Assembly (NCBI RefSeq): GCF_040869045.1
Contig: NC_090321.1
Span: 182,003,596 to 182,067,595 of the forward strand
DNA from: Eurosta solidaginis
Taxonomy: Eukaryota; Arthropoda; Insecta; Diptera; Tephritidae
Length of the DNA: 64,000 bases
Direction: 5' to 3'
Part shown: positions 10,409-21,984 of the stretch, piece by piece
Numbering within the stretch: the first letter of the stretch is position 1
How the letters are laid out: each line of letters opens with the position of its first letter
Translations under genes and position numbers: made by a program
The notes under the pieces: generated by a model
The model's input: only the letters and a program-made list of their open reading frames with translations
Databases searched by the model: none
What the model was told of the DNA's origin: nothing

Positions 10409-10924
10409 TTATTATAAAAATTTTGCAGCGAAAAAAGCAAGTACAGCGCCTCTTTGAGATCGGAACTTTCTATATTGCATAATTAAAATTTATAATCATC
10501 ATTAAATTTATCAGAAATGTATTAAAATGTTACCAAATAGGTAACTAGAAAAGATTATTTGAAACAATATGTGGCTGTTAAAAGAGAATTTTATTTCTAC
10601 GTTACAATAAAATAGTATAAATAGTAAATATTCTGTGTGAATTTTATTTTCAGCTCTTAGTCCAAAAAGCATTTCGTTGATGTGCCAAAAATTTTTTTTA
10701 AATAATCCATCAATAATGATTCATGAATGAGACGTCATTAATTCAAATTAATCAAATGTATTAGTCTTTTTTTTATAGGGGGCCGCAAACTGTTTAGTCC
10801 CGGGCCCGGATTTTCTCTCTACGGCCCTGGATCCAGTAAATTCCGGCCATGTGGTGAACGATTTAATATGACTACATTGCACCTTCTTTTTGCAAATTCA
10901 GTGACCTAGTTCAAAAGTAGCTGG

Positions 10925-11110
10925 CGGAATTTGGTTACACCAGTGGAATTTGAACCGTTTTCGCCCTGGTCCTGCCTGCGGACTGATAAAAATACTTTCT
11001 TAGTCGGGGCATCATCTTTCATTCGCATAAAATGGCTTAGCCAGCGTAGCCGCTGTTTTAATTCGCTGGACTATGTTGATGTCGGCGTAAAGGTCGTACA
11101 GCTCAACGAT
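10925..11110 (-). pseudogene. RTE-like LINE, C-terminal fragment
   Basis: On the minus strand it encodes ELYDLYADINIVQRIK, then frameshifted remains of the C-terminal region. The same coding block occurs on the plus strand at 28795-29080, where it reads FNDELYELYADINIVQRIK. It is a short degenerate piece of an abundant dipteran LINE. Confidence 0.65.
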
Positions 11111-11770
11111 GGAGTTATGCCAGGGATTCAAGGGGTTGATAAGCGCAATACAAATCTTTATAGTTTCAAAGCTTCCGCAACCCAATTGTCAACATCACCC
11201 ACGCGAAGGGAATTCTGTTACAAATATGAATGTATCATACACATATTTAGCAGGCGAGGCTCTGGCGACCTCAAGTTCTTCATGGAACTAGGGGTTGGGG
11301 AAGGGGGGCATTGTGGTAGGTTTAATGTGGTCATAGAAATCATTCCCGAGATGGTCAAGCTAGTACCTTTATGGTGCTTTGTTGCCGGAACGTACCGGAT
11401 CTATAACCGGCAAAGGACCATCAACATCGATAACACTCCCCAAAACCTTCGAGGAGTGTCCTTAGAGTTAATAAAGCAATATCTCATGAAGTGAATGGGA
11501 AAGTAAAATGTTTTTTTTTTTTAATTTTTGGTGAGGGCCTTTGTGAACTAAGCTAACCGTATACCAGCAAATAGTTGTGTAGCGCAACCCTTTCAAGGGG
11601 TTGCAAGCGCAGTTGTTAAACTCACCTTCTCGTGGAGAATCCTATTTCTTTTGCAGGTGTAGCTCTGGCGACCCTAAGTTCTTTATGGATGTAGTGGGTG
11701 GGGGCGTACCGGATCTATGTCCAGCAAAGGACCGTCAACATCGATAACACTCCCCAAAACCCTCTTTATT
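11111..11770 (+). repeat. Two partial copies of a CAA-tailed short repeat
   Basis: 11130-11480 and 11560-11770 share blocks with 13486-13777 and with 63698-64000: GGCGAGGCTCTGGCGACC, TTTAATGTGGTCATAGAAAT, CCGGAACGTACCGGATCTAT, AACACTCCCCAAAACC. Probably a SINE family. Open frames inside are incidental. Confidence 0.6.
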
Positions 11771-12160
11771 GTAAAATTTGTAGGCGTCTATGAAGCTTAA
11801 CTACGTATTTCGATCCGATATGTAATTTAGCCCTTCGTTCGTTTATTCCTAAATCCTTTAGGCAAATTATTGCTATACATACTTTCAAACTTTGGTGCCT
11901 TTGGAGACAAAATTGTCTTTTTCATGGATACATGCACACGGTAATACTAAAAAGTGGAGCAACTTACCTTTGCTATCTTTCTTCAGCTATCAATTCGTTT
12001 TACTGGAATATACATATATGTCTATGGTGATATAAAAAAACTAATCCAATCACAGTGTTTCATCCCCTTTTTCGTATTTGGTATAGATTTATGGCATTTT
12101 TTAATTTTGCAATGAGTTCAGATAAGGACGTGAACTAAGTTTGGTAAATATATATCGATT
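11771..12160. other. Intergenic, unassigned
   Basis: AT-rich sequence with no coding signal and no recognised repeat. Confidence 0.35.
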
Positions 12161-12162
12161 CT

Positions 12163-12527
12163 GGCGGCCACCGTGGTATGATGGTAGCGTGCTCCGCCTA
12201 CCACACCGTATGCCCTGGGTTCACACCCCGGGCAAAGCAACATCAAAATTTTAGAAATAAGGTTTTTCAATTAGAAGAAAATTTTTCTAAGCGGTGTCGC
12301 CCCTCGGCAATGTTTAGCAAGCGCTCCGAGTGTAATTCTGCCATGAAAAGCTCTCAGTGAAACCTCATCTGCCTTACAGATGCCGTTCGGAGTCGATATA
12401 AAACAAGTAGGTCGCGTCCCGCCAATTTGTAGGGAAAATCAAGAGGAGCACGACGCAAATTGGAACAGAAGCTCGGCCTAAAATCTCTTCGGAGGTTATC
12501 GCGCCTTACATTTATTTATTTATTTTT
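12163..12527 (+). mobile_element. tRNA-derived SINE
   Basis: The head has RNA polymerase III promoter boxes: an A-box-like TGATGGTAGCGTG near 12178 and a B-box-like GGTTCACACCC at 12218-12228, spaced as in a tRNA. The body is non-coding and the tail is TTTA repeats (12510-12527). It lacks a cloverleaf, so it is not a tRNA gene. Confidence 0.75.
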
Positions 12528-12530
12528 ATA

Positions 12531-13485
12531 TCGTTTTTGCTCAAGTTATCGTGTTAACGGCCGAGCGGAAGGACAGACGGTCGAATGTGTATAAAAACTG
12601 GGCGCGACTTCAACCGATTTCGCCCATTTTCACAGAAAACAATTATCGTCAAAAAAGCTATGCCCTTACCAAATGTCACAATGATTTGTAAATTTTTGTT
12701 CGACTTATGGCTTTAAAAGTATTCTAGACAAATTAAATGAAAAGGGGCGGAGCCACGCCTATTTTGAAATTTTCTTTTATTTTTGTACTTTGTTGCACCA
12801 TATCATAACTGGAGTTGAATGTTGACATAATTTACTTATATACTGTAAAGATATTAGCTTTTAAGATCGCGGGTTCGAATCGAGCTCAAGGCTTTTTTAT
12901 CATTATTATTGTTATTATAAATTTTTTCTTAATTGAAAAAATTTTTAAATTAGAATAGAAGAAAGAAAAAATTTAGACAACTGCCAAAGCTCGTTGTATA
13001 GATCCATTTCGGGAACTGCTAAATTCCTTCATCGGCAACGTTTAGGCGCCGCTGCTATAACCATTCAGCCAACACAGCGGTTTTTTGTTTGTCTTCATTT
13101 TCTATTCTACGTCATAAGGTCAACCCACCTACCAAGTTTCATCGCTTTATCCGTCTTTGGTAATGAGTTATCGCATTTTATCGGGTTTTCAAAATTTTCG
13201 ATATCGAAAAAGTGAGCGTGGTTATGTCCGATTTCGTTCATTTCGAATAGCGATCTGAGATGAGTGCCCAGGAACTTACATACCAAATTTCATTAAAATA
13301 CCTCAAAATTTACTCAAGTTATCGTGTTTACGGACAGACGGGCGGACATGGCTCAATGAATTTCTTTTTTCGCCCAGATCATTTTGATATATAGAAGTCT
13401 ATATCTATCTCGATTAGTTACGGGGTACCGTTATGCGAACAAAATTAATATACTCTGTGAGCTCTGCTCAGCTGAGTATAAAAAA
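12531..13485 (-). repeat. DINE-like dispersed repeat, minus orientation
   Basis: Reverse complement of the family at 26763-27270 and 45690-48445: ends in CAGCTGAGTATAAAAA, with GATATATAGAAGTCTATATC, a degenerate GTCCGTCCGT tract and the AAAGTGAGCGTGG module. Interrupted at about 12856-13085 by a sequence bearing a perfect B-box-like GGTTCGAATC. The resemblance to Drosophila DINE-1/INE-1 (Helitron-related) repeats is in style; assignment is tentative. Confidence 0.55.
12856..13085 (+). mobile_element. Probable 5'-truncated tRNA-derived SINE
   Basis: Starts with GCGGGTTCGAATCGAGCTC, a tRNA T-arm/B-box sequence, without the A-box half. It interrupts the DINE-like repeat. Confidence 0.4.
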
Positions 13486-13777
13486 GCCCCAGCGGGTTAA
13501 GGACTGAGAATATACCCGCGGCAGGTATGCATATCGTTAGAGGTGACTCAAATACCAAATCGATTCAAGCGGTTGCCAGCGTAATTTACAGCTTCTCCAA
13601 CTCAACTTTCAACCTCAACTACCCGTGGCGAATCCTGTTTCTTCAGCAGCCGAGGCTGTGGCGACACCAATTTTCTGATGAATCTACGTTTATGGTGCTT
13701 TGTTACCGGAACGCCAGATCTGCAGCCATCTGGACCATCAACATCGATCCTTATCGCTACAACAACAACAACAACAA
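13486..13777 (+). mobile_element. SINE-like repeat with CAA tail
   Basis: Begins GCCCCAGCGGGTTAAGGAC and ends CTTATCGCTACAACAACAAC. It has the same start as the copy at 63698 and shares the GCTACAACAACAA end with the LINE at 33797. Non-coding. Mobilisation by that LINE is an inference from the common tail. Confidence 0.65.
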
Positions 13778-14100
13778 AGTACGCAAAACTGTTTTGAGGT
13801 GTTATCATATGGGTTTGGGTCCTTCATTATGCCGTTGCACGGTTCCAAACAAATCAAGCTTAACATGTTTTAGTGGGTGTTATGGACATAGTTTTTATTT
13901 AAAAAAAAAAACTTAAACAAACATTTTATTTCTAGAGTACATTTTACATATAATTTTGTGTCAATAAATAAATTACCAAATTAGAAAAAGTTTTTAATTG
14001 ATTTCAAACGTAAAATATAACAAACTTAATAATAATAAAAGTTAATTATTTAAATTTCCAAATTTGTATTCATTATAATAAGTTTCCGTATACCAATTTA
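13778..14100. other. Unassigned AT-rich DNA
   Basis: No gene or repeat recognised. Confidence 0.3.
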
Positions 14101-14102
14101 CG

Positions 14103-14712
14103 AGCCTGCGAAAAAAAAAATGGCAAAAGGGTCAATTTTTCGACCAAAAAACTCCCCAAAACCCAACAAATATTTTTTTCTTTTTTCAAAAAACTGTTGT
14201 AAAAACGCGATAACAGGTTTTTGAAAAAAAAAGAAATATTTTTGGGTTGTGTAAACGTTGTAAAAACGTTGGCGATAACAGTTTTTTTACAAAAAAAAAA
14301 TTATTTTTTGGGTTCTGTAAACGTTTTGAAAACGTTGGAGATAACAGTTTAAAAAAAAATATTTTTTGGCCTGTGTAAACGTTGTAAAAACGTTGGCGAT
14401 AACAGTTTATAAAAAAAATATTTTTTGGCTTGTGTAAACGTTGGCGATAACAGTTTTTTGAAAAAAAAAAATATTTTTTGGGTTGTGTAAACGTTGTAAA
14501 AACGTTAGCGATAAGTATTAAAAAAAAAAAATTTTTTTGGGTTTTGGGGAGTGTTTTGGTCGAAAAATTGATCCTTTCGCCATTTTTTTTTCGCAGGTTC
14601 GAAAATTATTTTTTCGGGCGTAGTGGAACTTTTTTTCCTGAGCCCAAATCATATCGAAAAATCGATGGCGCGATATCGGTTAACTTTCGTCCATACAAAT
14701 CGATCCACCCTA
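14103..14712. mobile_element. Foldback element with tandem-repeat core
   Basis: Inverted arms of about 80 bp: left 14105-14185 (CCTGCGAAAAAAAAAATGG, CTCCCCAAAACCCA), right 14520-14605. Between them are about six tandem units of roughly 62 bp built on TGTAAACGTTGTAAAAACG and TTGGCGATAACAG. The right terminus (TCGATGGCGCGATATCGG ... CCACCCTA) matches the MITE family at 50089-50439; the left terminus of that family is missing. Confidence 0.65.
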
Positions 14713-16490
14713 ATGTACATGTCTCCCAATCTATAGCGGGGCTCATTTAATAATTACATCTGATTACATAGTATATTAAAAAAGAAAATGAATAATAATC
14801 CAAATTAAGAAAAATAGTTTTTTATATAATTTTGGGTACAATTGATTTTGTACGGTGTATTAAATTGTGTTCAGCATGTGTAGTGTAATAATCGTTGGTA
14901 TTATATCAGTGGGTAAATAGGAGTAAATTTAATTACACATTTATATTAACTAAAGTACAAAATCAGAGTAGCAATATATGTACACATGTATACGTATATA
15001 CTTATCTAAATAAAAAATGGTAAACGATATGTTGTCACAATTCTTAAATAATTATTTTTAGGTTTTTTTTCAGATATGGAAATAGTAATTTTACATAAAT
15101 AGTTGCGTTTGCTTTTATCAAATAGAATATTATATAGTATATCTATGTACGAGAAATGCATATTAATAAACATATACATAATAAATATTTATAAGCTTAA
15201 GGAATGTGTAGTGCATTAATTTTTTAATTTAAAGCTATATTGCCAATTTATTATTATTATTTTATTTTTTGAAAAAAGTTGTTTGGGGTTTTTGAGAATT
15301 AGTAAACAATTTGGTATTTTTTAACTTTAATTGAATAATAAAAAAATACAACGGTGCCTTCATTATACTCCAATTTGCTATTCTGGGTTAAGGGCGCATC
15401 GGACGCATCGGTTCGAAAAATTCGGAATTATTTTTATTACATCTTTCAAAAATTTATTTTTTTAAGAATATTTCGTGTAAATTTCTGTTTCTGTGAAACT
15501 GTGACATGAAAAAGCTACCAGCCATTCATATCCAAATTTCAAAGAAAATTATTATTTTTTTAGACAAAATATTGAGCATTTGATTAGTGAAGAAAATCCA
15601 ACTTTTTTTTTGGAAAACTGTCACCATTGTTGCAAAATAATTTTTAATAATGATCTTTTTCTGTCCCATGCTTTTCATATGAGCCGTTCCTGGCAAGAGC
15701 TCGGCTGTGCACACTTTATCGAATTCACCAATAAAAAAATTTACATAAACGTTTCAAAGCATGTACTTTCGGAAATTATTAAATTGATTTAAAGCCATCA
15801 ATGATATGGGTGTTTCCATGATAAAATTATAAGAAGGTAACAGCATTCTCTCTTCCCGGCGGCCATAATGCTTTTTTGATTTGAAAAAAAAATTGGAATC
15901 ACCTTCCCAAACATATTGAGCCGGCACGCTATGGAAACTAGCAACATTAAGGTAATAATCCGATCCTCTGGAGAACGTGAATATCATAAGCCCCATAATC
16001 CGTTTGGGAATAGTTTACTGTCGCTGTAGGCTGCACATTTTTACTTAAATTTCAAGAGGTTTCAAATTTAGAAAGATGTCTCGCCGCTCTTAATCGAAAG
16101 TGGTTTTGGCAAAGTAGCTGCTTATTTTACGACCAGCTAGCTCTACTATGTCGAATGGCTGGCAGCATTAGCGGGGAGTGTGGTCTCCATTAAGTTACCC
16201 CATACCGTGCGCTGACTTATGCTTCTTGTAATTAATTTTGCCCTTCGGAACAAAGCAACTAACTAAGCAACTAAGCAAAATATCTCAAGTTTGCCATTTA
16301 CACACGAATTCAAAAACATTAGGCCCAAGAACCATTTGGAGAAAGAATAGTGATCTATCTTTAAGTGCCCGGCCTGTATGTTTTATGCAAACTTTGAACG
16401 GAATCTGCTAGGGCTGCTGAATTCTCAGAAACTTTATATAGCAGAACTAGAAGTTTATTCGAAGAGCCTACTATTAACATATGTAAGCCG
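14713..16490. other. Long unassigned AT-rich stretch
   Basis: No coding region, RNA gene or repeat family recognised across about 1.8 kb. Small open frames near 15526-15996 show no family motif and overlap on both strands. Confidence 0.35.
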
Positions 16491-16621
16491 GCCGATGAAA
16501 AGGTGGCTTATGACTCAAAAAAGAAACAGCTGTTAAAGATAAACTATGAATTTCTTTAGTTTCTTAGTAGTTTTTCTTTTGCATTATTTTTTTTGAGTCA
16601 TAAGCCACCTTTTCATAGGCC
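16491..16621. repeat. Small hairpin repeat (MITE-like)
   Basis: Near-perfect 32-bp inverted arms 16491-16522 and 16589-16621 (GGCTTATGACTCAAAAAA and its complement) around a 66-bp loop. A one-base difference occurs in the outer part (GCCGATG versus the complement of CATAGGC). Confidence 0.7.
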
Positions 16622-17744
16622 GGGTCACATATATTAATATAAGAAATATTTTCATGAAACATGTAAAAAAATGTACTTAGTTCTTTGATACAAAACAGTA
16701 ATAAATCTAATACCATTTCACAAAACGGCCTTTTTTTTCTTCCCCTTTCTCTCATCCTTCGTTATATATGGGAGTTTTCAAAATGAGCTGTCACTACATA
16801 GACTGCCTTGACGTTATTACATCATGCGTTCCAACTTTTGACATACTTACAATTTTTAATGCAAATAATGGGACGAAAAGATATGGCAAGATGCCCTGTA
16901 GGCTAAAAATTTTAACATGTAAAACAACTGCTAAGACTTTTTTTTTTTTTTTAATTTAAATATATTTTGCGTCAGTTTGACAGCAGTGAAAATGTTTGCT
17001 AAACATAAATATCGATAATCTTACTTGCGTTTTGTTATATTGCAATATGTTGAACATGGTGGAATCACCAGGTGAAGTAAATAAAAAAAGAAAGAAAATG
17101 TACACTATCTGAAATTGTAGTGATGCATTTTCAACGGTCAGAAGAGGGTAAAATTCTTACCCACTTTGAAAAAATAGAACTAGAAAAATAAATACCTTGC
17201 TACGAAAGCCATTACAGAAACTGTGTTTTTTAGCATATCAGTGCTACCTAACGCCAATGCAGAAGGGATACACAGGACCAGTGCGAACTTATATTACTTT
17301 TGGCATCGAATAAAAATAATAATAAAAACACTTAAAACAGTGATGAGCGTCTAAAGTAAACTGACCTCAGTTATCCATTATTTAGTTGAACTGTAGTAAC
17401 TTTGCGCACTTAAATGGTCTTCAGGTTTGATGAAAAGTTTTACAGTCCCACTTGGAAGGTATCATAATACTTTTAAAAGCGTTTCATCCCTAAAAATGCA
17501 TTGATATTGCCATCTGGCCCTGTTGATTTGTCGTTGAGAGTCGGAAATAAAACACGGCATATGAAGATCCTCCAAAAACTCCTGACAGTTGAATTCATGA
17601 TGTATTACTAATGTTACGACGTTGTTAATTACTAAAATAAGCCAGGGGAGCCCCGCGGAAGTCGACATATAACCAGAAGATGATGATCCGATCGAGCCGG
17701 ATTCATATATTCTATTCAATCCATAACTGTAACATTCCTCTTAT
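16622..17744. other. Unassigned DNA
   Basis: No coding or repeat signature recognised. Confidence 0.3.
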
Positions 17745-17860
17745 CTTACTTACTTACTTAATTGGCGCTTAACCGTTTAAACAGTTATGGCCGTCCATCA
17801 AGGCGCGCCGGTCGCTTGTTCTCTCTGCGAACCGGCGCTGGTCCTCGTATCTTAGTGGTC
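17745..17860 (-). mobile_element. RTE-like LINE 3' end fragment
   Basis: Reverse complement of the 3' end at 28960-29080: TTACTTACTTACTTAATTGG (tail) and CGCTTAACCGTTTAAACAG. Retains the AAGT-type tail and the last codons only. Confidence 0.7.
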
Positions 17861-18638
17861 TGATTTTTAGGGCAAAGCATCAACAGTGAGTTAAAATTTA
17901 TTGTAACTGTATTTAGAATTCCAGTGTTTTAGTGAAGTTTTAACATAAATAAGGTGTAATACGCCAGTTTTGGTGTTCTTGCTGTAGGAAAAACAAAAAT
18001 ATTCCTCCAAAGTCCTTAGTAGCGCTGAACAGGCTAAAACACTTCGTTGAATATGACGTAAATACAAATTGTTTGTTTTACCATTTAATTTTTTTGGAAC
18101 CAATTAAATATACGCATATAGACGTAACATTTTAGCATGGCATTACTTATGGAAGCCAACACCAAAGATACCCAAATGATGAATCTCTTTAATTAAATCC
18201 AGTAAAGATCCATCGATATTCACCTACTAGTTTATGTGAAAAAGAGAACTAAAAGTGGATTATTTTACTCCTGAAAAATGCAAAAAAACAACACTTTTTC
18301 GGGGCCAACATTGGTGAAAATTTTTCAGATAGCCGAATGACAAAACAAAGAAGAATTTAGAGCGAGATAATTGACGGCTTATTTCACCTGGTTATTCCAC
18401 CATGTATGTCGAAGCTTAGCCCAACAATTTTTTTTAAATTTATAAGGTATATTTGATTAACCGGTAATATCTTATATATCAGCCAACAAATCGGGCCAAT
18501 ATTTGGTATTTTAAAGTACGACATATGCAGCTTACGTTTGACATCTATGTATGTATAGGCTAACGGAAACACCCATATACCTAAAAAGAATGATGAAAAA
18601 TCGACAATATTTTTCCTGGTTCAACGGTATATAACCCC
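17861..18638. other. Unassigned DNA
   Basis: AT-rich, no gene or repeat recognised. Confidence 0.3.
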
Positions 18639-18641
18639 TTA

Positions 18642-19058
18642 AGGGACAATTAATGGTGACTTATAACCATAAAACCGTAACCAGATAAAACAGCTGATCG
18701 AACATACCTTATGGAAATCAATGTAATCGATTAATGGTGCCATATCATAACTCTAACGCCATATCCATATCATAGCCAACCAAGGGGTTTTTGGTTTCTC
18801 GCCATATCCATAACCTAAAAATATTTGAGTTGGTGAATATAATAACTTTTTGTAGATTTTATTCTTTGTTTTGGATACGTTATGACAAGAGACTAATTTT
18901 TTGTGGAATATGTTTGTAATTTTTTCCGTTTTCTTCATTTTATAAAATTTTCACGATTTTTAGGTTAAGGCACCATTAATCGATCACATTGGAGATGGTT
19001 ATGGATATGGGTATGGTTACGACTTTGGCGTTAGGGTTAAGGAAGTTTAATTTGCCCT
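18642..19058. mobile_element. Harbinger-like MITE, second locus
   Basis: Same family as 1377-2000: left end AGGGACAATTAATGGTGAC, right end TTTAATTTGCCCT. Flanked by TTA direct repeats (18639-18641 and 19059-19061). The independent 3-bp duplication here supports the TWA target preference. Confidence 0.7.
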
Positions 19059-19061
19059 TTA

Positions 19062-20190
19062 AACCTGCATAACAAGGAACATTAGCAGCGGACTGGATAG
19101 ATATTATGTTTGGATAGCACTACCAAAATGCTTCATTCCATAAAAACTTTGGGAACTTTAATCATTTAAATACTTATATATGAGTATATACAATGCTTAG
19201 GGGAAATTTTACATTTCTTTAAAAAGAGACTGTTCACCTTCAGAAGACCCTTTTGCTTGTAGATTTACGAAATCTGAAACATCTTTTTAAAACGTGGGAT
19301 ATAAGCTAAAGGAAGGACGGTACGCATATAACTTTCCGTCTGTTTACTCTTCGATCGGCATTAGTTTTATTGACAGAAATATCTAAGAATGATTATCTAA
19401 GAAATAGTACAAAATAACCCAAAACCTGAATTTTACATTTTGGGTAACCGGTTGCCTCACTATTTTGATATAATGTATATTGGAACGATTTTCCGTCATC
19501 CCTTGTCAAATTTGGTTTCGAGACAAACCAGTTTCCACCCTGTCGGAAAATCAACAAAACAAAATAAATTTTGATATAAGTTTCGTTCGTAGACTAACCA
19601 AAAAAAAAAAGTTATAGGCCAACATATGAATCAACCTATGAAAAATGTATTACGGACGCGACAAATTTTACACACCAATAAAATATGTTACTAGGACTTT
19701 TCGGAGAAATTTATTTTATTTTATTATTTATTTTTAGACAAATTTGAGTAGGTTTTTTTGTAACGGATGCGACACAAGGTTACGGGTGGGTTCAATTTAT
19801 AAAAACTCCATTTTCCAAAGTTTCTTATACTATTTTTCAATGTCAAATAAAATCTAGAAAAATTTTAACACTTACTATATAGATCTGGGTTGAATAATTC
19901 AACTATATAAAGAAAGAACGTTAAATTTTGTTGGTAAAGCAGCCAAATTACAAAACTGATAGTCTTTTTTGAAAGCAAATATGTATATCTGTCCAGGATA
20001 ACCATTTTACTTCCATCCACAGGGTAAATATGTGACCCTTTAGTTCGAAGCGACAGACCACCTTTAATTATCGGTTCATGGTTGACCTTATTTGGGATTC
20101 GCCTATATATTGTTTAATTTTATTATTTAAGTACAAAGCCATACGGTCTTTAAGGGCAGATTTGAAGCAGTTGCCTACCACCAAGAAGGA
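19062..20190. other. Unassigned DNA
   Basis: No gene, RNA or repeat recognised. Confidence 0.3.
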
Positions 20191-20258
20191 CATTGAGAAC
20201 AATTTGTGATCGGCCGCACCTATTGGATGGGCCCAAGTACTGTTACAACAACAACAAT
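20191..20258 (+). mobile_element. Terminal 68 bp of the CAA-tailed LINE
   Basis: GAGAACAATTTGTGATCGGC through TGTTACAACAACAACA matches the 3' end of the LINE at 33797-37821. It is an extremely 5'-truncated copy containing only the 3' untranslated end. Confidence 0.7.
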
Positions 20259-20689
20259 AACCAAGAAGATAAATTACCAAAACATATATATACACATAAC
20301 TACATACATATGTATATATCAAACGAAGATATCCAGTAAAAATAAATATAATTTTCAAGGAAACTGATTGTATTTTCATATGCTATTCGTGGAGAGTTTT
20401 TATATGGGAATACAGTCCAGAAACACTTCCATGCTTTTATGCTTGACTATCTCGAAAACCAGAATCGACATAAATATCTGATTCCATTTTCAGATGCGGC
20501 GTAGCTAAGATCATTGGAAAAGACCCCCCGCACGTATCACATCTGAATCAAAATTTCTCATAACTTTAAACGAGCAATTCTATAGCCGAACGTTCTCGAA
20601 AACGGCTCAGCCGATTTAAATGAAATTTGGCACAGAGATAATGTATTACCTTCTAAGACTTTCTACCTAGGTGTTGCCACTCAGAATGT
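20259..20689. other. Unassigned DNA next to tandem repeat
   Basis: The last 150 bases (AACGGCTCAGCCGATTTAAA) look like the head of the repeat that follows. No gene. Confidence 0.3.
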
Positions 20690-21200
20690 TTCACAAGGTT
20701 GCCACCTATTCGAAATTAAAAAAAAATTGCATGATATGGGTATCAAACGAAAGGTATTTCACTCCGCATTAAAAAAAATTTCATGAGATAGGCCGATATG
20801 GGTATCAACCGAAAGGTATCCGCATTACAATAGGGACGTTTTTGAGTAGGGTTGCCATTTAGTGTTGCCACCTATTCGAAATAAAAAAATTTGCATGAGA
20901 TATGCCGATATGGGAATCAAACGAAAGGTATTTAACTCCGCATTACAATAGGGACATTTTTGAGTAGGGTTGCCACCTGTTCGAAAAAAAAAATGCATGA
21001 TATGCCGATATGGGTATCAAACGAAAGGTATTTCACTCCGTATTACGAAAGGGATATTTTTGAGTAGGGTTGCCATTTAGGGTTGCCACCTATTCGAAAA
21101 AAAAAATTGCATGAGATAAGCCGATATGGGTATCAAACGAAAGGTATTTCACTCCGCATTACAATAGGGACATTTTTGAGTTGGGTTACCATTAAGGTTT
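20690..21200 (+). repeat. Tandem repeat, about 5 units of 90-130 bp
   Basis: Units share GGGTTGCCACCTATTCGAAA, GATATGGGTATCAAACGAAA and AGGTATTTCACTCCGCATTA. Unit length varies through the A-runs and partial units. Confidence 0.85.
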
Positions 21201-21984
21201 GCGGTAGTTAGATGAAATAGTACTCTAGTTACTCATATTCTATTAAAGCTTTAAGGGAGAACATTAAAGTTAAAAATCTTCGTAAAAAAATCTTACACGT
21301 GATTCGACTTAAGTTTCCTAATTTCACACACGCTAATAAGATTGAAATGCAATATCAAGGCACCGTGGCAAATTCTAGCAAAATATATGTAAATGCATAT
21401 TTTTGGCAAATATGAAATGAATGATTGCAATTTCTCACAGATTACTATTAGAAAGATTTCTCACCATAGCAAAAAGATATCTCCCCTTGGTAATTTGCTG
21501 CCGTTGAACACTAGAGGCATATGTTCAATTTGAAAACGACATCTAACCATTTAACTACTTACCAACGGATGGCGCTTAGGGAAGTAAGTTGACATTTAAT
21601 TAAACTAACTGATAGTTGTCATTCGTGAAATTTACAAGTATTTGGAATGTAATAAAATTGTGAGACTTTCATAGTGTATAACTAAAAAAATGTTTGAAAT
21701 TAATAATTCGGCGCATGAAGATACTCGACCTAAATAACTCAGTTCTCGATTTCACTAATTGTCATAACAATCCCTTATACTATAGGATGGAATTACCCAT
21801 TTTAAATTTTTCATTCCAGTTCATTTTGCGGTTAGTGTTTGATATGTTTTTGAAATCAATTTTTAAGGAAATCAAATATTGGTAAGTAGAAATATGTATA
21901 TATGTACATATAAAAAGTAGAGTTTGATTAATGATGACATGTAGAACAAAGTATGTTATGCGGCATACTCGAAGATTGCCGAGC
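21201..21984. other. Unassigned DNA
   Basis: No coding motif or repeat family recognised. Confidence 0.3.

Larger units (their letters stand above)
7654..10829 (+). mobile_element. Decayed hAT transposon with intact ends
   Basis: Left end CAGGCCCGT, right end (reversed) CAGGGCCGT: hAT-type termini. The flanks carry an 8-bp duplication differing at one base: GATCTAGT (7646-7653) and GATCCAGT (10830-10837). An 8-bp target duplication is the hAT hallmark. The 3176-bp element encloses a ZMYM1-like transposase remnant on the plus strand, a CAA-tailed LINE fragment at 8085-8801 and a MITE at 9981-10222. Confidence 0.8.

Noticed and set aside
10931..11494. 187-codon plus-strand open frame as a gene
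   Set aside because: It spans an antisense LINE fragment and a SINE-like repeat; repeats explain it and no family motif exists.
12163..12240. tRNA gene
   Set aside because: A- and B-box-like sequences are present, but no acceptor stem or cloverleaf; the body and TTTA tail show it is a SINE.
12856..12890. tRNA gene fragment as functional RNA
   Set aside because: Only the T-arm half (GGTTCGAATC) is present.
20690..21200. CRISPR-like array
   Set aside because: Repeats are long, imperfect and without unique spacers of constant size; eukaryotic context.
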